Virus record (IMG/VR): IMGVR_UViG_3300047547_000112
Location: 1-38,545 of that record
Length of the DNA stretch: 38,545 nucleotides
Origin: a virus
Direction: 5' to 3' (one strand)
Shown here: piece after piece, positions 9,928 to 20,500 of the stretch
How positions within the stretch are numbered: the stretch's first letter is position 1
Layout: every line of letters begins with the position of its first letter
The notes under the pieces: generated by a model
Databases searched by the model: none
Seen by the model: the letters and a program-made list of their open reading frames with translations, nothing else
What the model was told of the DNA's origin: nothing
Translations under genes and position numbers: made by a program

Positions 9928-11681
9928 TGGAAAAAATAACACAGAAACTAAACTCACAATCTTCGGTTAACAGCGTTAACACAGACACGTTTGTTAAAGT
10001 CAAACTAGACAACACAAACAAAATTTTACCTTCAGATGTAATAAATGAAGTGGTAAATGCTGGTGAGCGTTTCAATACTGAACGACAACGTTCTAAATAT
10101 TACAGAATCCTTGGGACAATAAACCCAACGATTAGTAATCCGTTGTTCAATCTTTCAGACACTCAAATGTCTGACCTATACACATGGAAAGGTTTTAATT
10201 TCTACGATACAAACACTAACTTGTATAGGTTTAATTCACCATCGTATCCTTCAAACATAGATAAATATCTAAAAGAAAAGGATGGATGGTTTGGTTATTT
10301 TGACCCAGATACAGCAAAAGCTGGTTTCTGTTTATTTTACGACATGGAGCCAAAGCGTCAACGTTTCTCATTTTTACCAGATAATGACCCATACCATGGA
10401 AACGCCACAACTGTTGATAACTGGGAACTAACCATAACATACCCAGCATCTATTGATAGCGGCCATACAATGGTATTAGGTGGGTTAATGATGATTGAAT
10501 CAACCCCTGCTGTTGTTGGTGGAAGAAATATGACAGCATTTGGTTTAGCCTGTCAACATAATTTGAATATTGGTGATATTGTTAGACTATCAGGCACAAC
10601 AAACTATGATGGCGACCATATAGTTGTTAGAACTGGTTTAGATGATGGTAACTATAAGCCTTACTATTTTGTTTTAGATTTGGACCCAACGGCTGGTTTT
10701 GTTGGTGCTAATGCTAGAATGACAAAAATGATTGGGGACGTTGAATCTCGCTATTATTTCAGAAAATTCAGAAAGGTTAAAACTAAATCAACCAATGTCA
10801 TAAATCAATATGATTACGAAGTTTATAAATTAGGTTTTAGTGAAAACGTATTTAATGACGATGTTACACAATTTATGTTTAATCAAGATATTGACATAAC
10901 AGATTTGGTGGATAACTTAGGCAGACCTCTAAGTGAACTTTATTTGACCTTTATTAAAACAAACAGCAATAATTTATTCACCAATGTCTCTTCTGGTATT
11001 GAAACACCTGCAATTGCTAAATTAACAACCAGTGATTTTAATACCTTCTTACAAGACATACCTGTAATAAATAGAATCCATAATTCAACAAATGGTTCAC
11101 CATTCACGTCACATATACCCCTTGAGAATAACGTAACATTCAACAACTCAAATACTGATTTTTACGGTGATTTGGTAGAATATAACACTAATGTGTTAAA
11201 AGAGACGGTTTTGGCTGAAGTTTACTATAGATTTAATACAATTAACAGAGAAGATGATACGCAAAGCGTATCTTATCAAGTTTTTGAAGATGGTGAAGTT
11301 TACACAATAGATTTGGGCCCAAGACATGAAGGTTATTACTACAAAGCGCATCATTTGATTCGTATTAGAAATTTTTCAACATATATTGAACAAGGAAACT
11401 CAAGCACTGTTGATATGCCTAGTTATGTTACAGCATTTCCTGATGGTAGATATTTATGGAGAGACCTTATAGATATAGGTTCAATACAACCTAATTCCGA
11501 AGTTCTTGACTACCCATTTATCAACGGTAGTCATTACATGTATGACAATTATTGTTTTACTGTAAAAAGACAAGACCCATTTGATTTCTGGGGGTTATAT
11601 TACGCTAACTTCCCAGCTGACCCTATTGGTCAATTGATAACTGATAAATACGATGTAAATACATCAGACGATGTTTGCTAA
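9927..11681 (+). CDS. Virion structural protein, unknown
   Basis: This 584-residue protein is not recognised. I chose the ATG at 9927, which overlaps the previous stop in a TAATG. The frame is open back to a TTG at 9903, but that start would place eight low-complexity residues before MEKITQKL. The N-terminus has NTDTFVKVKLDNTN, loosely like GTDKYLKVKLEQDF at the start of the preceding protein, so the two may share an attachment module. The rest is beta-rich and aromatic (YYRILG, GWFGYFDPDTAKAGFCLFYDMEP), without an enzyme motif. The centre of the virion operon suggests a baseplate or fibre-network role. Confidence 0.8.
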   Translation: MEKITQKLNSQSSVNSVNTDTFVKVKLDNTNKILPSDVINEVVNAGERFNTERQRSKYYRILGTINPTISNPLFNLSDTQMSDLYTWKGFNFYDTNTNLYRFNSPSYPSNIDKYLKEKDGWFGYFDPDTAKAGFCLFYDMEPKRQRFSFLPDNDPYHGNATTVDNWELTITYPASIDSGHTMVLGGLMMIESTPAVVGGRNMTAFGLACQHNLNIGDIVRLSGTTNYDGDHIVVRTGLDDGNYKPYYFVLDLDPTAGFVGANARMTKMIGDVESRYYFRKFRKVKTKSTNVINQYDYEVYKLGFSENVFNDDVTQFMFNQDIDITDLVDNLGRPLSELYLTFIKTNSNNLFTNVSSGIETPAIAKLTTSDFNTFLQDIPVINRIHNSTNGSPFTSHIPLENNVTFNNSNTDFYGDLVEYNTNVLKETVLAEVYYRFNTINREDDTQSVSYQVFEDGEVYTIDLGPRHEGYYYKAHHLIRIRNFSTYIEQGNSSTVDMPSYVTAFPDGRYLWRDLIDIGSIQPNSEVLDYPFINGSHYMYDNYCFTVKRQDPFDFWGLYYANFPADPIGQLITDKYDVNTSDDVC

Positions 11682-12522
11682 CAAGATTAAAATAAATATT
11701 GGTACCGTTTTTTCTGGTTCCTCTGGTAATAACATTATGTTACCATTAACCACGTCATTTCAACCAGTGGACCAATCAGAGCTAATTGATAGGGTTTTTG
11801 TTGAGGTTGAAACCGAGAAAGCGATTAACCCAATCATAGACTACGAAAAAACAAGATACACACCTATCGACTCAAATAATTTACCTATTGAGAAGATTGT
11901 TTATGTTTTAGATTTTAGCGGCCAAACTACCTATGGTCAAATAGGGTACTCAGATGATGATATCAAATACAATAAATCAAACTTCACAAATTCTTATTTG
12001 AATTTGAATTTTTACGATTCGGACAATCCGCTTATACAAAATTTGGTGGGTAACGTTACTTTGTTTACTCAAATAAAATCTAGCGATTTGTATCAAAGTG
12101 GGTCAACAAACGTATCAATTGGGAATGTTTTACCAGCTTCTCAGATTCCAGTGATGTTTGTCCTAGAAAACCCAACAGTTAACAGACGAGGTTTTGGTGA
12201 GGGATTCCATCTTTATGGGTACAAAGATGAGTTGAACATCAACGAATCAAAATATTTGTATATGAGGGCTAGTTATAACAATGCCAAATCTGGTTCATCT
12301 ACTAATTTAATGGTTAAAACAACTCCACAACCTATAGATTTATTAGTACATGAATTGTATACTAGGTATATACTAACTAGGACAAATGATGGGTTTTACT
12401 ACAAAATAGATGATACCTATCAGGGTAATTCTGGTGTTACAGGTACAAATAACGTATCATATACTACAAATACTGGATATAACACAGTAACAATAACACT
12501 TAACCAGATATTGGCCTTGTAA
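11671..12522 (+). CDS. Virion structural protein, unknown
   Basis: This 283-residue protein matches no family I can name. It overlaps the preceding gene by 11 bases, and its stop overlaps the next start (TAATG), so the three genes are probably translationally coupled. The sequence is beta-rich and Ser/Thr/Asn-rich, without membrane segments or Cys clusters. A central stretch (VMFVLENPTVNRRGFGEGFHL) looks like a structured core, and the C-terminus is rich in Thr and Asn (YTTNTGYNTVTITLNQ). It is likely a baseplate or tail-associated component, from position only. Confidence 0.78.
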   Translation: MFANKIKINIGTVFSGSSGNNIMLPLTTSFQPVDQSELIDRVFVEVETEKAINPIIDYEKTRYTPIDSNNLPIEKIVYVLDFSGQTTYGQIGYSDDDIKYNKSNFTNSYLNLNFYDSDNPLIQNLVGNVTLFTQIKSSDLYQSGSTNVSIGNVLPASQIPVMFVLENPTVNRRGFGEGFHLYGYKDELNINESKYLYMRASYNNAKSGSSTNLMVKTTPQPIDLLVHELYTRYILTRTNDGFYYKIDDTYQGNSGVTGTNNVSYTTNTGYNTVTITLNQILAL

Positions 12523-13400
12523 TGGAAGTATTAAAACGCAAAATATTACTTGAAAATAGCATAGATAGGTCTCCAAACAGTCAAACTTGGGGGACTTTGA
12601 CCGCTGAAACCTTCTTCATCAATGTTTTTTTAACTCAAACATATGATGATATGGGTATTTTTACTGAATTAGACTTTATTTCAGCTGATACAATCAACCC
12701 ACAGACCGTTGACTACACAATTTTGAACAATAAATTGCTTTCAAGTGGTCTAACATTCTCATATATGACCGACCCAACGGTTTATTTTACTGGAACAACA
12801 TCTGATTTTGAAAATTTTACCCTAAGAGACCCGTCAAAAATAGTTTCAGACTACTACAACTACCTTTATTTGTCCCTTACTGGGTCAACGGATAGCAAAA
12901 TTAGTGAATTAATGTCGTATAACGCGACACAAATGTATATACCAGGGTTTGATATTGTGCAAACCAACTATCAAAACTATGAAAACATCTCTTTAAGCGC
13001 CGTTAGTCGGGTCACAGTACTTGGTGAACCTAACAAATATGTGTTTGATACAATAGTCGATACCAATATAGGTACCGATAACCAGATATATGGGTTATAT
13101 TATCAGGACTATACTGGTAAAACCAATACTGTCAATATTAATGGTATACCTACAACAATACCTCTGACAGTTTTTACCTTCGTAGGTGAGGGTCAAAATG
13201 AAACCAACACCTCACTATCTGCCATTACCAAAGAAGAGTATTTATTTGGTATAATTTCTAAACCAGAAGTTAAAAATGACGTATTTATAGACAGAGGTGT
13301 GACATCAGTATTTGAACCACATTTAAGGTTATCTGAGATTAAAACATTAGGTGAACTTACAAGATATGGTAATGGTTTTTATAAGATTGTTAGACAATAA
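12522..13400 (+). CDS. Virion structural protein, unknown
   Basis: This is a 292-residue protein of unknown family. The start overlaps the previous stop by one base (TAATG). The N-terminal helix (MEVLKRKILLENSIDRSPN) is followed by a mixed region (TWGTLTAETFFINVFLTQTYDDMGIF) and a C-terminal segment with regularly spaced hydrophobics (SVFEPHLRLSEIKTLGELT). There are no Cys clusters, membrane segments or catalytic motifs. It belongs to the run of co-translated structural genes that begins at 5842 and ends here, before the 43-base gap at 13401-13443. Confidence 0.78.
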   Translation: MEVLKRKILLENSIDRSPNSQTWGTLTAETFFINVFLTQTYDDMGIFTELDFISADTINPQTVDYTILNNKLLSSGLTFSYMTDPTVYFTGTTSDFENFTLRDPSKIVSDYYNYLYLSLTGSTDSKISELMSYNATQMYIPGFDIVQTNYQNYENISLSAVSRVTVLGEPNKYVFDTIVDTNIGTDNQIYGLYYQDYTGKTNTVNINGIPTTIPLTVFTFVGEGQNETNTSLSAITKEEYLFGIISKPEVKNDVFIDRGVTSVFEPHLRLSEIKTLGELTRYGNGFYKIVRQ

Positions 13401-13443
13401 AATGTACTTTTTACTGTCAATACCTTAAATTTAAAGGAAAACC

Positions 13444-13860
13444 ATGAAAAATTTAGACATCAAACATTTTGAATCCAAAATTGAACCCAAAAAAAAGGAT
13501 AGGTTTATTATTAATCTACCTGAAGAATTGAGGATTCCATCATATTTGATTAAAAGTATTGAATTTAAGGAGGTCTATAGTTCACTGGCGCAAAAATTTG
13601 AATTTGAGCTTGAAATATATGAAACAACTGATATATCTGTTTTACAAATATTAAAAAACAAAATGGCGTCACAAATAAATGACTATTCTAAGTTTAATAT
13701 AGAGGTTTTTTTGATTGATGCAGTTGGTGTGTGTTTAAACACATGGAAGCTTAATGGGTGTTTTATAACTGAAGTATCGTTACCTTCATTGAGTTACGAA
13801 AATTCTGACCCAATCATGATAAAAATTAAAATAAATTCAGACTATTTTGAAATTGAATAA
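13444..13860 (+). CDS. Small tail protein with a possible tail-tube-like (gp19/gp54) fold
   Basis: The 138-residue protein has features of tail-tube-type beta-barrel proteins, though the match is weak. The opening (KKKDRFIINLPEELRIPSYL) is a polar strand region followed by an IPSYLIKSIEF segment resembling 'ip...v.si' in tube proteins. The central EFELEIYETTD and closing pattern (WKLNGCFITEVSLPS, then IMIKIKINSDYFEIE) match the usual W-x-L-x-G ... final beta-strand layout. T4 gp48 and gp54, which cap the baseplate and nucleate the tube, share this fold. The start follows an A-rich leader (AAAGGAAAACC). Confidence 0.72.
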   Translation: MKNLDIKHFESKIEPKKKDRFIINLPEELRIPSYLIKSIEFKEVYSSLAQKFEFELEIYETTDISVLQILKNKMASQINDYSKFNIEVFLIDAVGVCLNTWKLNGCFITEVSLPSLSYENSDPIMIKIKINSDYFEIE

Positions 13861-13871
13861 TAAATAAACTA

Positions 13872-14795
13872 ATGGCAACTGGAACATACGGCATAGTTAG
13901 ACCAGCGGATATCACACCTGATGACGTTGAAATTTTTTACCATTTTACTCCTTCAAGAGATAAAATAGGTAACAATACTTTATTGAAATTAAACCCTAAT
14001 GATGTTTTAATAAAAACAGATAATCCTAATAAAACACAATCTGGCGTTGTTGGTACAGAACTGTTTGGTGGTCTTTACACACTTAAATTACCTGCCGCTA
14101 ATTTTGCAACAAAGGGTATCTATACCATCATAATAAAACCAGTGGAAATTAGAACAAAGATTGTTGATGTTGGTGTATTATCGGCTTTTCCAGACACACT
14201 AGGATTGTTATTCGACACAACATCAATCTCACAAAACTTTTTAACAAAGTTTGAAAATAATGGATTGGTTGGTTATCGTGTTGAATATTTGAATACAACA
14301 GGTAACGTAGCTGATGCTAAAATAAATAATTTTTACAGAGTAATCACCTCGAATAATCGTGCTGAACCTGTAAACCAAAATTTAACAAATTCAAACCAAA
14401 AAGCTATCAGATATCGTTTTAACGACAACTCTAGTTTGGTATTTTGTACCGTTTCACCGTCTTCAGCATCAAACGTAAAACCTAATGCTTTACCATTTAT
14501 CGGCCAACCAAATCAACAGGTTATTATAACCAATACGTTTGTCAACCCATTGATGATTGAGGTTGAAATGGTGGAACACGATATTGAAACACTTGCTTTT
14601 GCTTTGTTTGGAAATCAAACAAAATCTATCGAAGACGGTATTTACACAATATACAACTTTAACAATGATATCTATAAACAGTACGACTTGTATGAAATTA
14701 AAGATAGATTCACTGGTAAACCATTGTTTGATGTTAGAGAACTTCGCACATCAATTGATTTTAATAAAACATTTACAACTATTACAACTGTTTAA
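13872..14795 (+). CDS. Virion structural protein, unknown
   Basis: This 307-residue protein starts 11 bases after the tube-like protein and ends six bases before the gpI-like gene. The N-terminal third is a clear beta sandwich-like region (DVEIFYHFTPSRDKIGN, LFGGLYTLKLPAANFATKG, IYTIIIKPVEIRTK). The C-terminal part (GIYTIYNFNNDIYKQYDLYE) contains an aromatic-rich segment. I do not recognise a family. A tail/baseplate accessory role is suggested by position alone. Confidence 0.78.
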   Translation: MATGTYGIVRPADITPDDVEIFYHFTPSRDKIGNNTLLKLNPNDVLIKTDNPNKTQSGVVGTELFGGLYTLKLPAANFATKGIYTIIIKPVEIRTKIVDVGVLSAFPDTLGLLFDTTSISQNFLTKFENNGLVGYRVEYLNTTGNVADAKINNFYRVITSNNRAEPVNQNLTNSNQKAIRYRFNDNSSLVFCTVSPSSASNVKPNALPFIGQPNQQVIITNTFVNPLMIEVEMVEHDIETLAFALFGNQTKSIEDGIYTIYNFNNDIYKQYDLYEIKDRFTGKPLFDVRELRTSIDFNKTFTTITTV

Positions 14796-14801
14796 TAAGC
14801 G

Positions 14802-17510
14802 ATGAACAATAAGATTAAGGTAGCTGGTTATGCTAAAAAGATACAATATGGTGAAAACATAGAATATACTAATTTTTCACCAGACATTGTTGGCTTTCAA
14901 TTAGCCAGCAATGGCGGTACCCCTTTGTTTACATTGGGTAGCTTCAACATCACCACCAATCTTGACCCAAAGCTTGATAAATACTACAATATAGCCAAAT
15001 TTTCAAACTATCTAACGCTAGACGCTTTAAACGTTTCATTAAATGATAGTATAACTCTTTTGTCAGATAATGCTGGTGTATACCTTAATTTGGATAGAAC
15101 AAATTTGGATTACTACGCATTGTTTGGTTCATTATCTGAATATATAAGAGTTGCGTTAGAAGATATCATCATAAATTGGCCAGCATCTCTTTATGTTACA
15201 CCTACAAACTCAGACGTTCAAGGTAATTTGGTAACTGGTATTACTTTTACCGATTATGCTTATGATGCTTTGTACGAAATAGCAACGTTTAAGATTGACA
15301 CAGACCTTATTGTTAATAGATATGGTATAAATTACCTAACAAACGGTACTATTATCAACACTTTTAGTGAAACCAATGACTTAAGAAATATGACAGTGAA
15401 TTATGATTCATATGTTGTCTTTTTTAACGATACTGAGTTCCCAATCCTTGATTTTACGGCGGCTACCGATACAACAAACAATTACATACATGTAAAAGTA
15501 CAAGGTGACCCATTTTCATCACTTACAAGTTTTACTCCAACATATCACGTTAAACCTAAGAAGGTAATTGAAGAAACGTTTTTCAATTCATTACCATCTT
15601 TTCAAGCTTATTTGTTGAATAGACAAATAACACCAAAATATACCGCAACATTTAAGTATCCAACAAAAACTGAGACTGGTGTTGTATTATACATAACTGA
15701 TACATTAACATGGCCAGTATCCGATGGTTACAACATTGATTTTGATACTGACGACTATGTAAACTATGCTACTAGATTATTTGATTTAGCAAATTCAAAT
15801 GATTTGTTTTCTAGTAAGCTTTTGAATAGATTTTTAGTTTCTGAGTCAATAACATCATTTGACACAACACCAGTACACGTTTCTGATTCACAACAAGACA
15901 CTTCTGGTGGTAAAATGAATAAAACGCTTCAGGTATATGGCGTTGAATTTGATAAAATAAACGAATTTATCACAGGTATTCAATTTGCCAATGTTGTTTC
16001 TTATGATAAACAAAACAACACACCAGATGCTTACCTTAAAAACTTGGCTAGAGTTTTAGGTTGGGAATTAGTAACATCTGTATTTGAAAACGATTTATTG
16101 GCTAACTATGTAACAACAGCTCAGTCAACATACTCTGGTCAATCAGTTGGGTACACACCAGTTGAAGCCGATATCGAATTGTGGAGAAGAATTATACTTA
16201 ATTCACCATGGATTTGGAAATCAAAAGGCGCTAGAAAAACAATAGAATTCTTTTTAAGGTTTATTGGAACCCCTGAAGGTTTAATAACTTTTAACGAACA
16301 CATCTATAAAGCCAACGGCCCTATCAATGTAGATTTGTTTCAACAAATATTGCAATTACAAGGGTTAGATGATGATATTTCACTATATCCAATAGATTCT
16401 GATGGTTATCCTAGACCTTTACCAAACACCGATTCCATGTATTTCCAAAACGATGGTTTATGGTATAGAGAAACAGGTGGTACTGGCTCAACAATAGATA
16501 TTTTGGACGGTAATAACCCACACGTTGGCCCGTATGACGGCGGTAACAGGTATATGAACCAGTTCAGAAGACTTATACCTAATTTTAGTGCGGTAACTGC
16601 CACAACAATCACAACAAATACAAGTGATGTTAACCTTTACAATAACTATGATTTTGGTACGTTTAACGTGGATACTGGTACAACAGTTTCTACTGTTCAA
16701 ATAACAACACAAAGTGGTGTTGACTTTAGCGATTGCGTTATTTTCACACCTACAATTGAGGCTGACCCAAATCCAGTGACAGTTTATAACGAATGTGGTT
16801 GTGTTGACGCTAAAGACGATAAAATTATGAGCCTATGTATAGAGCGCATAATCCCACCAACTGGTTATACATGTTCTAATTTGCTTTCATACTATAATGA
16901 TGACACTGACTTAGGTATGTATGAATTTTCATTCTACCAATACGATATCAATGGAAACGTATATGTTGATAGCAATAATGAACCAATATACAACAATACG
17001 CCGTATGTACCACAAGAGTGTTGTTTAGCAATAGGTGGTACACCACAATACTACATAGATTACCAAGGGCTATCAAGTACTGTATTGAATAGCGGGTATA
17101 TATGTTGTGATACAACTAGTAGGTGTGGGTGTATAATAGCTTGTGGCTGGATGGTTGACCTATCAACGATTATGTTACCACCACTTTCAGAAACATATAG
17201 TGGTCCACAATCACAATATTTGCAGTTTTTGACGCAAGGTGGTAGCTCAGCAATAGTTACTCCAGATGGTTGTAACTGCATACCAAACTATACAACACCA
17301 GTACCTAACGTATATGACCCATATACTGGGCAAGTTGGTTACGGGTGTCAATTGACACAACAAGGTGTTGATGATATGGCGCTAGGTTTAGATAGCTATA
17401 TTTATCATTACTATTTGGAACGAAGCAACAATAAGGCTTCTTGTTTCGATGAAGGTGATGTAACAATTACGATGAATAACATTGTTTTACCTAGCGGTGA
17501 AACTTTATAA
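14802..17510 (+). CDS. Large baseplate protein with a P2 gpI-like helical motif and a Cys-rich C-terminus
   Basis: The protein has 902 residues. Around residues 454-492, ADIELWRRIILNSPW followed by KSKGARKTIEFFLRFIG strongly resembles the conserved helix-turn-helix block of P2 gpI-type baseplate wedge proteins (R..I..sp.i...KGt..ai...l...g). The preceding region (DAYLKNLARVLGWEL) matches the gpI 'LA..lgw' signature. In T4-type tails the comparable wedge component is part of gp7/gp53 assemblies. The last 250 residues are rich in Cys (ECGCVDAK, QECCLAIGG, YICCDTTSRCGC, DGCNC). This suggests a disulphide or metal-stabilised fibre-connecting domain. The motif QECCLA recurs as EQCCLA in the next gene. 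Confidence 0.8.
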   Translation: MNNKIKVAGYAKKIQYGENIEYTNFSPDIVGFQLASNGGTPLFTLGSFNITTNLDPKLDKYYNIAKFSNYLTLDALNVSLNDSITLLSDNAGVYLNLDRTNLDYYALFGSLSEYIRVALEDIIINWPASLYVTPTNSDVQGNLVTGITFTDYAYDALYEIATFKIDTDLIVNRYGINYLTNGTIINTFSETNDLRNMTVNYDSYVVFFNDTEFPILDFTAATDTTNNYIHVKVQGDPFSSLTSFTPTYHVKPKKVIEETFFNSLPSFQAYLLNRQITPKYTATFKYPTKTETGVVLYITDTLTWPVSDGYNIDFDTDDYVNYATRLFDLANSNDLFSSKLLNRFLVSESITSFDTTPVHVSDSQQDTSGGKMNKTLQVYGVEFDKINEFITGIQFANVVSYDKQNNTPDAYLKNLARVLGWELVTSVFENDLLANYVTTAQSTYSGQSVGYTPVEADIELWRRIILNSPWIWKSKGARKTIEFFLRFIGTPEGLITFNEHIYKANGPINVDLFQQILQLQGLDDDISLYPIDSDGYPRPLPNTDSMYFQNDGLWYRETGGTGSTIDILDGNNPHVGPYDGGNRYMNQFRRLIPNFSAVTATTITTNTSDVNLYNNYDFGTFNVDTGTTVSTVQITTQSGVDFSDCVIFTPTIEADPNPVTVYNECGCVDAKDDKIMSLCIERIIPPTGYTCSNLLSYYNDDTDLGMYEFSFYQYDINGNVYVDSNNEPIYNNTPYVPQECCLAIGGTPQYYIDYQGLSSTVLNSGYICCDTTSRCGCIIACGWMVDLSTIMLPPLSETYSGPQSQYLQFLTQGGSSAIVTPDGCNCIPNYTTPVPNVYDPYTGQVGYGCQLTQQGVDDMALGLDSYIYHYYLERSNNKASCFDEGDVTITMNNIVLPSGETL

Positions 17511-17525
17511 TATTAAAAAGGTAAA

Positions 17526-20500
17526 ATGCCTCAGTGTTTAGATTTACAAACAATACTTAACAATGGTGTTCTAAATGAAAACCAAGACGGTACTGTATCG
17601 GTATATATGCCTAACGGTAGTGTGTTGGGACCAGTCACATTAACTGAACAATGTTGTTTGGCTTTAAGTGATACCTATACTTGGGATAGCAATGCACAAG
17701 CATGTATGTGGAATGGCGGGGCTTCATGTAGTATTGAAACCGCTTTTAAGATAACCTTAAACCCTAATGGTAACGAGGCTGTCCTATTTGCGACTGAACC
17801 AAATAAAACATGTGTTCTTAATATTGAATTTGACTACCTTTTCAAAATAAAATGTGAAACGCTTAACAACATTTTGTTGTTGACCCAAAACCCTAACGGA
17901 CCATCCCCATATGCCGATATATTGGCAGAAATTGCGCTAGTACAATCACTCATAGAAACTCAAACAGTAAACTGTGAGGTAATCGCTAACGAAATAAGCT
18001 CAGTTGAATATTCAATTGAAAATACTGATTATTCAGTAGAATATGAGGTACCTAGCGATATAGGTGGTATTGTGAAATCAAACAAAGTCAAGGTCACTTC
18101 AACCAATACAAGTAGTTTTACAAACACAGCTTTTAGTGCTAAAGATATATCTGACAGAGATACAAAAACTATCCCTGCTAAAACGAAACCAATAGATAAT
18201 ACTTTAAAAGGTACACCAGCCCCATTAGTGTCATCACAACAGACACTAGGTGGCCCAACTACGTTAACTTATTGTATCGTTAACCCACAAGGTTTAGCAG
18301 CGTGGGAGACAATTTTAGGTTCACTGAACTATCAACTGTTCTTAAACGGTGACCCAGATTCATATACTGGTGCTGATGTTGAGGCATTGTTGGCACAAAA
18401 CGAAGCTAACGTAAATGCCAACCCACAACAACCACAATTAATATATGCATGTACAACACCTTTTGGGACACTTACCGATTTATTAAACCAATTGGATGAG
18501 TTACAGATTCAACAAGAAAACTGTCAAACGCAGCTGCTTGCTTTATACACACAATTGAGCGATTTACAAGCTCAATTAGGTGCCTTGTTGGGTAGTGGTT
18601 GTACATCACCAGTTAATTTCTTTGAAACCTTAGATGTTTCGTTGAATGTTGATGTTGTTACATCTTCAGGTACAACCGTATCTGTATATGAGGACACAAC
18701 TTTATTCCCACAAATAGGTTTAGGTAACCTTTATAACTATTTGACAGCGACTGGCTCAACTTTAAACACCGCTACAGGGTTTTATGTATGTGGTGGTTTA
18801 GACTGTGAACCAATGTATATAAATTCAACAACGCCAAACACTTGTTTAACTGTGTATAATTCTTTAATGGATGCCCTATACATTGAATCAGGTCTTAGCG
18901 GTACTAGTGGTTATACTGAGTTTTTAACAACATTGCCAAATGAATCATTTGCATCAAATTGGGTACATCATTCAGTTACAATTACTGATGAATCAGTATT
19001 AACAGCGTTAACCAACCAAAATATTACTGTAAGTTTAAATTTGAATCATTCATGTGGTGACATATGTATTTTATTGGATAATCTTAAGATAAATAAAGAA
19101 TGTTCCGTTATAAACGAACAAACATTATTTGTTACTGAATCACCAGGCTTTGAATTAGAGCGAATTCATGATAACAAAAAATCATGGCTTAAGAGTGAAG
19201 CGTATCAAGATAGGTATTTTGAATTAGCAGATGTCGATGATACAAACCCAATTAGAATCACACACTACGATGTGAATGATGAGCGTTTGATAATAAACTC
19301 AAAAGAAATTGACTTGGACATCAACATTGCTGGTGCCATTTTAACTGACATTTGGAACTACGTTCAAAATAATCCATGTATCCTTACTGGTGAGACAAAT
19401 TGCGACCCATGTGTAACATGTGATTATAAGCAGTTCCAAGATGATGCGTATTTTGAATTCCAAGACGATGAATCATATGATTTCATGGACAGCCCATGTG
19501 AAGATGTGTTGAACTTAACAGCCTCAACATGTTGTGGTGATAACCTTATAGACTTTAACGCATTGTTGACAGAACCGTTATCTGGTCTTACAACAATTGA
19601 AGATTTTGAGTATTACTTAACATCTGAATTAATTGACGTAAAAAACAGACAAACGATAAGCGCTTATGCTACGTTAAGAGCTCTTTACGATAGATACGTA
19701 AATAGTAGTTGGTATTGCGACAACCAAAGTGCTGCTTACAATTACCTAACCATGGACCAATTCGCTAATTTATTAGGTGATTATTGGGTTGACATTATTG
19801 AACAAGTAATTCCATCAACAACAATTTGGGGTAGTGTGAAGGTTTATTCAAACACAATATTTGACACACCTAAATTTAAGTATAGAGGTTATTCATCATT
19901 GTTCTGTAATAACCCATTCATAGGTGAACACGTTGTAAGCCCAATTAACGGTACACAAGGGTTTTCAGCTGATGTTGAAACACAAATGGTAACATTAACA
20001 CCATCATTGACATCATCAACAGTAACTGTTTCAACAACATCAGTATGTGATGTGGTTTGGTTAGCACAAATGAACTCTGCAAATGAATTCATAGGTAGTG
20101 TAAGAGTTACCGATTCAACATTCTGTGAAGATGTAACAGATGGTCCTATTAGTGAATGTACATTACAAGTGGATGTTCAAGTTAGTGGATACTCAGCAAC
20201 GGCTTATTTGGTTGGCGCCGCTACGCCAGTAATTTATAGTTGGTCTAACGGTCAATCAGGTCAAACCGCAACATTTGAGACATATGGTGATTACACATTA
20301 ACAGTAACTGATGCTAATTGTTGTGTTGTTGAAGTCAATGTAACGATACCACCAGTTCTAGTAGCTTGTTGGTATACACTCCCAGATAGTCAAACATTCG
20401 TAGATACTGGATTCAGAGGTTTCTCAACACCTGTATATGTTTACAATATGCCGTCAATGGTGGTAAATGGTTCTGAAATAATAACTGATACATCACCAAC

